A stretch of DNA of 64,000 nucleotides from Enterobacteriaceae bacterium RIT691. GTDB lineage: Bacteria; Pseudomonadota; Gammaproteobacteria; Enterobacterales; Enterobacteriaceae. The position numbers and the translations under genes were made by a program. The stretch's first letter is position 1. Each line of letters starts with the position of its first letter. Below the pieces are notes generated by a model, which saw nothing but the letters and a program-made list of their open reading frames with translations, made no database searches and was not told the origin of the DNA. Location of the stretch: the NCBI GenBank assembly GCA_009668205.1, contig WJYM01000003.1, positions 434,001 through 498,000 on the forward strand, read 5' to 3'. Positions 31,229 to 39,350 of the stretch are shown here, piece after piece.

Positions 31229-32659
31229 ATGCATAAATTAACGATTCATCCCTCAAAGATTTTGCGAGAGGACAATACGTTTTTTAATACGATTGCACTT
31301 ATTGTGGCATCCTCAGTGCTCTACGTGTTGAACAGCAAGATGCAGCCTTCAGGGCAAATGGCCGTTTTTTGGCCAATGAATGCCATAATGGTGGGTTTGT
31401 TCTGCCGTTTCTCCTTCTTCAATAAAGCCTATTATTACCTGATCCTGTTTATCTCATTGATATTCTGGAATGGGATCCAGGGCAGTGTGAGTGCAGGTTC
31501 AACGCTCATCGCCCTCTCGAATGTTTGTTCAATCATGATGTTAGCCAATAGCATTTTATTTGAGCGAGAACCTGCCTCACAGATACTTAAAATCAATGCG
31601 CTTCGTCTCTACAGCTATTGTCTGATCACGGCATTAATATGCTCAATTCTTGGCGCTTATGGCTTTTCTCTGGAAAGCCAGGGTCAATATTGGTCGATTT
31701 ATCCGGTCTGGTTTAGTGAGCAATTTTCGACCAGCGTCCTGATTTTGCCTTTCCTGTTGACCTGCAACGGCCGATTCCTGCCGCAGAAATTTGCGTTCAG
31801 TCAGGTGATGCCTGTCTGTCTGCTGCTGGTGACGTTGGTGTTATCAGGTTGCAGCGGTGTGGTGGGGTCATTGTCAGTGACGTTGCCAGCGCTTATCTGG
31901 TGTGCGCTTAGCTATACGCTGCCAACAACGTGCCTGATTACGCTGCTCGCCGGTGGGCTGGAGGTCCTGATGGTGGACACTCAGTGGCTGCACTTTGGTG
32001 GAAATGAACACCTTATCCAGATTATTTCTGCCCGTATGGGGATCTCTTCTATTGCGATTAGCCCGGTGATTGTGGCCGTGAGCGTGCAGTCCATCAACAC
32101 CCTGGTAAAGCAACTTTCTGCCCGGGCAAATTACGATTATCTGACTCGCGTTCACTCGCGTTTCGGTCTTTATGAAAAGCTTAAAATCAGAGAACAAAAA
32201 TCGGCCAGTACGTTGTTGAACGTCCTGCTGCTGGATATTGACCACTTCAAGACAATTAATGATACCCACGGTCATGACTGTGGTGACAACGTGCTCTCTG
32301 CCTTTGCCCTTCGGGTAAAAGAGATCGTTGGGGAGCAGGGGATTGTTGCCCGAATGGGCGGTGAAGAATTTGCCGTGGTGTTGCCTGACGCGACGGATGA
32401 TAACGGTTTTCTTCTGGCAGAAGAGATCCGTGCCGATATCGAAAAGATGGAAGTGCCCTGGGGGGGTGAACACCTGACGTTGACCGTCAGTATTGGCGTC
32501 AGCCATGGCGAGGCCCCTCATAAAGAAGTGGTGGATGCCTTTGACAAGTTGTTGTCAGAGGCCGACCAATATTTGTATCAGTCTAAAAATTTGGGCCGTA
32601 ACCGAACGTCGGCTGCGCCTTCCGTCATGACTAAGCATTTGGCATATACCGCGCACTAG
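31229..32659 (+). CDS. Membrane diguanylate cyclase with MASE1-like sensor region
   Basis: The 476-residue protein has about eight hydrophobic segments in residues 15-300, resembling MASE1 integral-membrane sensor domains. A cytoplasmic GGDEF domain follows. The catalytic signature GGEEF is intact at 377-381, and DIDHFKTINDTHGHDCGD provides the metal and GTP contacts. The RxxD inhibitory site is absent (GEQG in its place), so product inhibition through that site is not expected. It should make c-di-GMP in response to an unknown membrane signal. It is the first of three contiguous c-di-GMP genes. Its stop codon sits in the loop of a terminator-like hairpin. Confidence 0.9.
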   Translation: MHKLTIHPSKILREDNTFFNTIALIVASSVLYVLNSKMQPSGQMAVFWPMNAIMVGLFCRFSFFNKAYYYLILFISLIFWNGIQGSVSAGSTLIALSNVCSIMMLANSILFEREPASQILKINALRLYSYCLITALICSILGAYGFSLESQGQYWSIYPVWFSEQFSTSVLILPFLLTCNGRFLPQKFAFSQVMPVCLLLVTLVLSGCSGVVGSLSVTLPALIWCALSYTLPTTCLITLLAGGLEVLMVDTQWLHFGGNEHLIQIISARMGISSIAISPVIVAVSVQSINTLVKQLSARANYDYLTRVHSRFGLYEKLKIREQKSASTLLNVLLLDIDHFKTINDTHGHDCGDNVLSAFALRVKEIVGEQGIVARMGGEEFAVVLPDATDDNGFLLAEEIRADIEKMEVPWGGEHLTLTVSIGVSHGEAPHKEVVDAFDKLLSEADQYLYQSKNLGRNRTSAAPSVMTKHLAYTAH

Positions 32660-32690
32660 GGTGCGCGGTGTTCCCATTTTTGTTTTTTTC
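32648..32690 (+). terminator. Terminator-like hairpin at the end of the diguanylate cyclase gene
   Basis: A perfect 9-bp GC-rich stem (32648-32656 with 32661-32669) has the cyclase stop codon in its 4-base loop and is followed by a T-rich run to about 32690. It lies just 29 bases before the next gene and may uncouple it or act as an attenuator. Confidence 0.7.
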
Positions 32691-32718
32691 TTTCAGCATT
32701 TAATCCAGTACGAGATCT

Positions 32719-35199
32719 ATGGAAACCTCTTCCCTAAAAGCTTATCCATTCACTTTGGTGAAAAGTGTCATGATGATATTGCTGTTCGCATTGCTCCTGA
32801 TGGTGCTGTGTGCAGCCGGTTTATTCGAATACCAGTCACGGCAAACCGGAATGCAGATGAGCCAGCAGCTGCTCGGCGCACAGGGGGAAGTGGTAGAGCA
32901 CAAGCTGGAGAATTATCTCAATACGCCACGCGAGCTGAGCAATCTGATGCGTCAGTATCTGCTGGGAGGAGAGGCGAATTTCGATAGTGAGATGATCCGC
33001 CCGGAGCTGGTGAATCTGACTTCTGAGGCATTTTCCAACACGCTGGCCCTGCAAGGATTTTCATACAGTACCGCCGGGGGGGAATACTTTGCCCTTCAGC
33101 GCGATCCCCTGACGGGCCATATCTATCTGGAACGCACGGCCTCGACTCAGGACGTTATGCACCTGACGCGCTATAGCGGACTCACGGAAGAAACCAACAT
33201 CGTGAAAGCCGGCGATGCTATCGATGTTCGCGCTCAATCCTGGTTTAAAACCGCGCAAAAGCAACGCGCTCCGTGGTGGACGATTTCGCGCGATGCCTCG
33301 GGGCTTTACGGGGATTACTACCTGCCCGTTTACTCCCGTAAAGGCGAGTTTCAGGGCGTTATTTCCAGCCATCTGCGCACGGAAAAAATTCATCAGTATT
33401 TGACGCATCTGCTGCCGGGCAAAGAGTACGCCATTGTTCTGGTCGATACGAATCATCAGAGCTTTGCACAAACCGCGAATGCCCAAGGCGCAGGCCTGGT
33501 GTCAGCGTTACTGAGAAACGCAGAGGGCAGGGAAGGGATTTCATCATTCCAGGTGAAGGGTAAAAACTGGATTACAACAGACTTTATAGTCAACGATTCC
33601 GACCACCAGCTGAAGTTGAAAGGCTATCTGCTGGTGCCGACTGACAACGTGCTGGCGGCTCTTCATCAGCAGCGTACGCTGACGACCTTCATGGGCGTAG
33701 CCGTTATCGTGCTGCTGATGCTGCTGATCAGCTTTGTGATCCTGCGCTTTACCGGCTCGCTTAAAGAGACCGAAGAGAAGGTTAAAGACATTGGACAGCA
33801 GCCGTGGAATAACGAATACAGCCGTCGACAGTTCCCGGAGCTGATGTCACTCAACAATGAGCTGGAGAAGGTTTCTCTGACCCTGCCATCCACGTTTTCC
33901 GTTCAGCGAAGCAGTCTGGAAGAGGATGATGAAACGGGCCTGTTAACGCTGGGCGGTCTGCTGAATAAGGTCTCGCTTTACGAAAACCGTAACCTGATGG
34001 CGATGATCAAGGTCAGTAACTTTAATTCGGTGAAGAATGCGCTGGGCAGTAAGCTGGCAAAAGAGTTTATCCAGTACTTCGTCGAGCGCCTGCGCAGCAT
34101 TTTGCCCGAGGGCGCGCTGTGCTGCCGTGACCGTGAAGACACGCTGATTATTGCCTTTGCGGGGATATTTGAAAGTAAAGATGTGGCCTGGTATCGCTCG
34201 GTCCTCTCCTCCGTTTTTCGCCTGAACCCGAAGGAGCTTGACGGCGAGTCGCATTTCTTTACCGGTCATGCTGGTATGGTCATTGGTCCAATCAGTAAGG
34301 ATACGATCAGCGAATGCCTGCGTAACGTCAGCCTGGCGGTTCAGCACGCTCAAACGCAGCCGAATGGCACCTGCGAACTGTATACCCCTCAGATGCGTGA
34401 AGAAGAAGTGCATAACTTACGCCTGCACCGGGCGCTACGTGACGATCTGCAAAATGAGGTCTTCCATCTGGTCATGCAGCCGATTGTCTCTTTTGTTGAA
34501 GGGGCGCCATGCGTGGAAGGGGAGTGTTTGATCCGCTGGCAATCTCAGGTGCTGGGCTTTGTTCCGCCGGATAAATTTATCGCCCTTGCCGAGCATACCG
34601 GCATGATCGTGCCATTAGGCAAGTGGATTATTGATACTGCCTGCCGCGAGCTGGCGGCATTTATTCAGCGCGGGGCGCCAGAAGATTTCAAACTGCATAT
34701 CAATATTTCTGCGGTCCAGCTTCAGCAGAGCGACTTTGCCCGCCACTTACTGGAATGTATTCATCGCTATGAGCTGAAAAACAGCAACATCTGCATCGAA
34801 ATAACGGAAAGTGTGCTGCTGCAGGATACCGTGTCGATTGTCGATATCCTCGCGTACCTGCGTCGTCTTGGCATTTCTGTGGCCATCGATGATTTCGGTT
34901 CCGGCTATTCCAGCCTTTCCTATCTGCACTCACTGCCGTTTGACTGTCTGAAAATCGATCGTGGGTTTGTCCGCAATGTGCTTGATGACAAGAAAAGTGA
35001 GGCGGTTATTTCTTCTGTCCTCATGCTCTCGCAAAGTTTCGAGGTTCCGCTGGTGGCGGAAGGCGTCGAAACGGCTGAAATGGCCGCCAAACTGCATGAG
35101 ATGGGCTGTGATCTGGCTCAGGGCTATTACTATGCACGACCAAAACCTTTCGCTGAGTTCACCCCTGCTGATGGGATGTTCGTGGTTGAGATTGAGTAA
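32719..35199 (+). CDS. c-di-GMP phosphodiesterase with periplasmic sensor, degenerate GGDEF and EAL domains (copy 1)
   Basis: The 826-residue inner-membrane protein has a transmembrane helix at about 14-36, a periplasmic dCache-like sensor region to about 330, and a second helix at about 332-355. A degenerate GGDEF domain lacks the signature (REDTL-type residues in its place). The C-terminal EAL domain retains every catalytic element I can identify: Glu602 in ECLIR, the Asn of LHINIS, EITES, DDFGSGYSS, the Lys of LKIDRGF and VAEGVE. The signature reads ECL rather than EAL, but the glutamate is kept. It should hydrolyse c-di-GMP to pGpG under control of an extracellular signal. It is followed after 27 bases by a clear paralogue. 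Confidence 0.9.
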   Translation: METSSLKAYPFTLVKSVMMILLFALLLMVLCAAGLFEYQSRQTGMQMSQQLLGAQGEVVEHKLENYLNTPRELSNLMRQYLLGGEANFDSEMIRPELVNLTSEAFSNTLALQGFSYSTAGGEYFALQRDPLTGHIYLERTASTQDVMHLTRYSGLTEETNIVKAGDAIDVRAQSWFKTAQKQRAPWWTISRDASGLYGDYYLPVYSRKGEFQGVISSHLRTEKIHQYLTHLLPGKEYAIVLVDTNHQSFAQTANAQGAGLVSALLRNAEGREGISSFQVKGKNWITTDFIVNDSDHQLKLKGYLLVPTDNVLAALHQQRTLTTFMGVAVIVLLMLLISFVILRFTGSLKETEEKVKDIGQQPWNNEYSRRQFPELMSLNNELEKVSLTLPSTFSVQRSSLEEDDETGLLTLGGLLNKVSLYENRNLMAMIKVSNFNSVKNALGSKLAKEFIQYFVERLRSILPEGALCCRDREDTLIIAFAGIFESKDVAWYRSVLSSVFRLNPKELDGESHFFTGHAGMVIGPISKDTISECLRNVSLAVQHAQTQPNGTCELYTPQMREEEVHNLRLHRALRDDLQNEVFHLVMQPIVSFVEGAPCVEGECLIRWQSQVLGFVPPDKFIALAEHTGMIVPLGKWIIDTACRELAAFIQRGAPEDFKLHINISAVQLQQSDFARHLLECIHRYELKNSNICIEITESVLLQDTVSIVDILAYLRRLGISVAIDDFGSGYSSLSYLHSLPFDCLKIDRGFVRNVLDDKKSEAVISSVLMLSQSFEVPLVAEGVETAEMAAKLHEMGCDLAQGYYYARPKPFAEFTPADGMFVVEIE

Positions 35200-35226
35200 C
35201 GCAGAGGCGAGAGACCGGGACGACCC

Positions 35227-37836
35227 ATGAAAATCCTGAAACAACAGTTTTCCGTTGACGCTTATCCGCTGTCGTTGACGAAAGCCATTTTACTGACGCT
35301 GGGAATGACCTTTTGTTTCATTCTGCTGGCGATGTATGCCTTTTTGCACTTCGAGGGCTATGCCTTCCTCGATGCGATGAGCGAAAGAATTCTGACTGCC
35401 AAGAAGGCCAGTATTGAGCGGATGCTCAATGATTATGTCGCGGTGCCACAGCAGTCGAATGCCATCATTGTGCATAGCATTGGGTTGGAAGAGGGCGAGA
35501 GCGTCGCGGTGCGCCCGCTGTCTGGCAGCCTGATTAACAACATCAACAACGTCTTCGTTGACGAACGCTATCTCGATTTGGTCGCTTTTGGCAGTCATAA
35601 CGGCGAGTTTGTCAGCGTGACGCGCAAGGGGATCGGCGATGGCCGCCTTGCACTGCGTGATGCGAAAACCGGCAATGTGCTGACGGTCCACAGTCATCTC
35701 AGCCCCGAATCTGAGGTGATGAACACCCTTCCTGAGTTTACCCCTGAGTCGACGGAATGGTACCAGGAAGTGGCGGCAGATCGCCGTTCACACTGGACGC
35801 GTCCGTTTATTGACAGCATTGCGTCAGGCACCGCGGGTATCGCCTGGAGCTCTCCGGCCTTCAACCGCGTCGGTGCTTTCGTCGGGGTGGTGGCAAGCGA
35901 GGTTCACTTTGACGAGCTGACGCGTAAGCTGCAAAAATTTAAACCGTACCCTGACAGCCTGATGCTGATTGTCGATGGCAAAAGACAGCTCATTGCTTCC
36001 TCGGCAAATGGGTTAGTGAAGGCTCACCACGAAAAGCCGAATCAGCCGTTGGCGCTGCGGACATTGGCGCAGACCGACGATCCTCTGGTGGTGGCCGCAG
36101 ATAAAGCACTTCAGCGCCAGGAACATCCGGGGATGCTGAAGCTGACGGTGGAAGGCAACACTTACTATGTTGATACCTTTGCCATTCAGGGGCAGGAAGC
36201 GCAACTCGACTGGAAAGGGGTGATCATCACGCCGACGTCGTCCATTACCCATACGATCATGGGTTACGGACGTATTCTTTTGTTGGTGCTGTTCGTGCTG
36301 TGCGCTTTCGCCTTCCTCGCCGTGGTGGCGGTACTTTCACGCGCCACTCGCCCACTGCAGGAAATCGCCCGTAAGGCCGATGAGCTGGTGACGCACCGCT
36401 GGACACCATCTCTTGATAAACGTCATTTCCCGGAAATTGCCTCGCTGGAAACCACTTTTATGGCGCTGTCGCACAAGCTTGCCGAAAGCTTTGAATTGCA
36501 GCGCAAGAAAATTGAGGAAGATGAAGTCACTCAGCTGTGGACCACCGCAGGTTTGCAGCAGCAGTCTTCGTTGTATAAAAAGCGCAATCTGGTTGGCCTG
36601 CTGCACATCGGCAATATGTACAGTGTGGAGAATGCACTGGGAACCGATTTTGGTGAAGCCTTTATCAATGAATTTATCCGCCGCCTGCGTGACGTGCTGC
36701 CAAGCGATACGCTGATTGCCCGCGATACGAGGGACAAATTGCTGCTGATCCTCCCGGGCGTGAATCAGCAGAAAGACTACCTGCGCTATCACGATATCCT
36801 GGCATCCCTGTTCATGGGCGATGCCAGTGAGATGCACGCACATGATAAAAAATATGTGTATATCGGCAACGTTGGGATGGTGATGGCGCCGGTCAGTGAA
36901 GAGACGTTCCCGACGCTCCACCGGGAGGCGGGCATTGCGCTGTTGAAAGCCCAGCACATGGGCAATGGGGCGGTGGAATTGTTCTCGACCGCAATGTATG
37001 AACATGAGCTGATGAATATTCAGCTGCATGAGCATCTGTACGAAGCGATTCACCATCATGAATTCCATCTTGTGCTGCAGCCTATTATCGATCAGCACCA
37101 TGAGGAGCACTGTCGGGAAGGTGAGTGCCTGCTTCGTTGGCATTCCGAGACGCTGGGCCATGTTTCACCGGAGCGCTTTATTCCTCTCGCCGAAGAGACA
37201 GGCCTGATTGTCCCGCTGGGGAAATGGGTGATCGAAGAAGCCTGTCGGGAGCTGGCGACGATGATCGCCCGCGGTGCGCCGAAGAACTTTTTGTTGCACA
37301 TCAACGTCTCCGCGACGCAACTGCTACAGCAGGATTTCGCCTGGCATCTGATGGACTGCGTGCGCGGCAATGAGCTGGAAAACAGCAATATCTGTATCGA
37401 AATTACCGAGAGCGTCCTGATGCAGGATATGCCTCGGATCAGCAAAATGCTGGGCTATCTGCGCCGACACGGCATCTCCATCTCGCTGGATGATTTTGGC
37501 TCTGGCTTCTCCAGCCTCTCTTATCTGCATGCGCTGCCGTTTGACAGCATTAAGATCGACCGAAATTTTGTCTCCGGTGTGATGGGGGACGAAAAATCGC
37601 AGTCGATCATAACGTCGCTGATCGTGTTAGCCAGAGGCTTTGATGTCCCGCTGATCGCGGAAGGCATCGAAGATGAAGACGTCCTGAGCCGGCTCAAGGA
37701 GCTTGGCTGCCAGAAAGCACAGGGGTTCTACTTCCGTCGTCCGTCCGAGTTTTCAACCTACCACTGTGAGGCCGGTGAATTTCACTATCGTCAGAAGGCC
37801 GACGCTGAAAGCCCTGTGACCGATTCTGCTGAATAA
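35227..37836 (+). CDS. c-di-GMP phosphodiesterase with periplasmic sensor, degenerate GGDEF and EAL domains (copy 2)
   Basis: The 869-residue protein is a paralogue of the preceding gene with the same plan: membrane helix at about 19-40, periplasmic sensor to about 345, second helix at about 350-375 with a HAMP-like linker, degenerate GGDEF (TRDKL in place of the signature), and EAL domain. Catalytic residues are kept: Glu633 in ECLLR, LHINVSATQL, EITESVL, DDFGSGFSS, IKIDRNF and IAEGIE. The EAL halves of the two copies are far more similar than their sensor regions, so the copies probably respond to different ligands. A strong terminator follows. Confidence 0.9.
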   Translation: MKILKQQFSVDAYPLSLTKAILLTLGMTFCFILLAMYAFLHFEGYAFLDAMSERILTAKKASIERMLNDYVAVPQQSNAIIVHSIGLEEGESVAVRPLSGSLINNINNVFVDERYLDLVAFGSHNGEFVSVTRKGIGDGRLALRDAKTGNVLTVHSHLSPESEVMNTLPEFTPESTEWYQEVAADRRSHWTRPFIDSIASGTAGIAWSSPAFNRVGAFVGVVASEVHFDELTRKLQKFKPYPDSLMLIVDGKRQLIASSANGLVKAHHEKPNQPLALRTLAQTDDPLVVAADKALQRQEHPGMLKLTVEGNTYYVDTFAIQGQEAQLDWKGVIITPTSSITHTIMGYGRILLLVLFVLCAFAFLAVVAVLSRATRPLQEIARKADELVTHRWTPSLDKRHFPEIASLETTFMALSHKLAESFELQRKKIEEDEVTQLWTTAGLQQQSSLYKKRNLVGLLHIGNMYSVENALGTDFGEAFINEFIRRLRDVLPSDTLIARDTRDKLLLILPGVNQQKDYLRYHDILASLFMGDASEMHAHDKKYVYIGNVGMVMAPVSEETFPTLHREAGIALLKAQHMGNGAVELFSTAMYEHELMNIQLHEHLYEAIHHHEFHLVLQPIIDQHHEEHCREGECLLRWHSETLGHVSPERFIPLAEETGLIVPLGKWVIEEACRELATMIARGAPKNFLLHINVSATQLLQQDFAWHLMDCVRGNELENSNICIEITESVLMQDMPRISKMLGYLRRHGISISLDDFGSGFSSLSYLHALPFDSIKIDRNFVSGVMGDEKSQSIITSLIVLARGFDVPLIAEGIEDEDVLSRLKELGCQKAQGFYFRRPSEFSTYHCEAGEFHYRQKADAESPVTDSAE

Positions 37837-37851
37837 AACACGCTGAACCTG

Positions 37852-37892
37852 AAACAGGAGCGCCGTACTGCGGTGCTCCTGTTTTGCTTTTT
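37852..37892 (+). terminator. Terminator of the phosphodiesterase pair
   Basis: A 10-bp perfect outer stem (37852-37861 with 37875-37884) with inner pairing is followed by a T-rich run. It starts 16 bases after the stop of the second phosphodiesterase. Confidence 0.88.
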
Positions 37893-37982
37893 GCCTGCCG
37901 CCACAACTTCTGCTGGCGGGGTTTGCGCCTCTCCTGTGGATTCTGCTACAAGTGATGCACACTTACCTGCAGAGTTCATGTC

Positions 37983-38390
37983 ATGTCTGATCACTACGTC
38001 TGGGTTGAAACAGTCCCTACCGCCGCGGATTTCTGTCGTTTACGTAAGATTGCCGGTCTTTCACCCCGTCCACTTGAGGCCGTGGAAAAAGCGCTGCCCA
38101 ACAGTTGTTACGGTGTGCATGTGGTCATCGAGGGGACGCCGGTGGGAATGGGGCGCATCGTGGGCGACGGTGCATTGAACCTTGAAATTGTGGATGTCGC
38201 GGTCGATCCTCTTCACCAGGGCAAAGGTCTGGGGCGGAAGATCATGGAACACCTCGTGGGCTGGCTGGACCAGCATGCCAGCAAAGGGGCCTACGTGACG
38301 CTGATGGCAGACGTTCCCGAACTGTATGAGAAATTTGGTTTCAAGTCGGTCCGGCCTGAAAGCGAAGGCATGGCCAGGGTCTGGAAATAA
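37983..38390 (+). CDS. GNAT family N-acetyltransferase
   Basis: The 135-residue single GNAT domain has the acetyl-CoA motif VAVDPLHQGKGLGRKIM and the element LYEKFGFK. The acceptor is unknown. It precedes the AraC-type regulator gene by 24 bases in the same direction and is probably co-transcribed with it. Confidence 0.86.
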   Translation: MSDHYVWVETVPTAADFCRLRKIAGLSPRPLEAVEKALPNSCYGVHVVIEGTPVGMGRIVGDGALNLEIVDVAVDPLHQGKGLGRKIMEHLVGWLDQHASKGAYVTLMADVPELYEKFGFKSVRPESEGMARVWK

Positions 38391-38414
38391 TCGGGCAGAC
38401 GCGAGACCAAACCT

Positions 38415-39302
38415 ATGCCGCAGGATCACCGCAAGCCTGTCTTCAAGGCGATGGATTACATCAGCCAGAACCTCCATCTGAACCCGACGCTGGAGGACAT
38501 TGCGAATTCCGTCGCCCTCTCCAGTTTTCACTTTCACCGTCTGTTCCGGGCTCAGGTCGGGGAAACGGTCGCGGCCTTCACCCGGCGCCTGCGGATGGAG
38601 CGGGCCGCCGCGTGGCTACTGACGTATCCGCAGGAAGAGATCACCGGCCTGGCGCTCCGCGTCGGTTTTTCCAGCTCACAAAATTTTGCCAAAGCCTTTC
38701 GCGCTCACTTTGCCGTTTCACCGGGAGAATTTCGCCGCCGTCACACTCTGGCAACAAAGAGCAAGCCAGGAAACGTGGGAAGGGTAAAAAGTCCCTATTC
38801 TCAGTGCACGGGTCAGGACAGTGGTCTGCTGGCGGCGCAAATTACCCGGCTCCCCGCGCGTCGTGTGGCCTATATGCGCAGGTTTGGACCTTATGGCAAA
38901 GAGACGTGTCAGCAGACGCATCAGGATCTGCTGGCATCCTTACCGGCACGCACCCCGTCGCAGCCTGCCGGGACGATTTGCGTGTACTGGGACACCCCGG
39001 AAATCACGATGGAATCACGTTGCCGGACGGATGTGTGCGTTGATATTGGGGCCACCGAAAAACCGGGCAGAGGCATTGCGGTGCAGACGCTGGCGGGCGG
39101 CACCTATGGCGTGTGTAAATTCGCGGTATTTGAAGCGCAGTTGGATCAAACCTGGGAGTGGGCATTTGCATGGCTCGCTGAGCGGGGATGGATTAAAAAC
39201 GATGAGCCCTGCTACGAATATTATTATAACGAAACCGATGTTTCGAATAATTATTATGTTTTTGATATCTGTATTCCATTACAGACAACACCGGAAGAAT
39301 AG
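38415..39302 (+). CDS. AraC-family regulator with GyrI-like effector-binding domain
   Basis: The 295-residue protein has an N-terminal AraC helix-turn-helix pair (DIANSVALSSFHFHRLFR, ITGLALRVGFSSSQNFAKAF) and a C-terminal GyrI-like small-molecule-binding domain (from about residue 140). This is the Rob/SoxS-related arrangement of HTH first and effector domain second. Proteins of this kind often sense hydrophobic drugs or other small molecules. Targets are not visible; the flanking GNAT and amidohydrolase genes are candidates. Confidence 0.88.
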   Translation: MPQDHRKPVFKAMDYISQNLHLNPTLEDIANSVALSSFHFHRLFRAQVGETVAAFTRRLRMERAAAWLLTYPQEEITGLALRVGFSSSQNFAKAFRAHFAVSPGEFRRRHTLATKSKPGNVGRVKSPYSQCTGQDSGLLAAQITRLPARRVAYMRRFGPYGKETCQQTHQDLLASLPARTPSQPAGTICVYWDTPEITMESRCRTDVCVDIGATEKPGRGIAVQTLAGGTYGVCKFAVFEAQLDQTWEWAFAWLAERGWIKNDEPCYEYYYNETDVSNNYYVFDICIPLQTTPEE

Positions 39303-39350
39303 CGTTTAACCAAAATACACAATACGTTTATTCGCAATATAACGGAGTTA

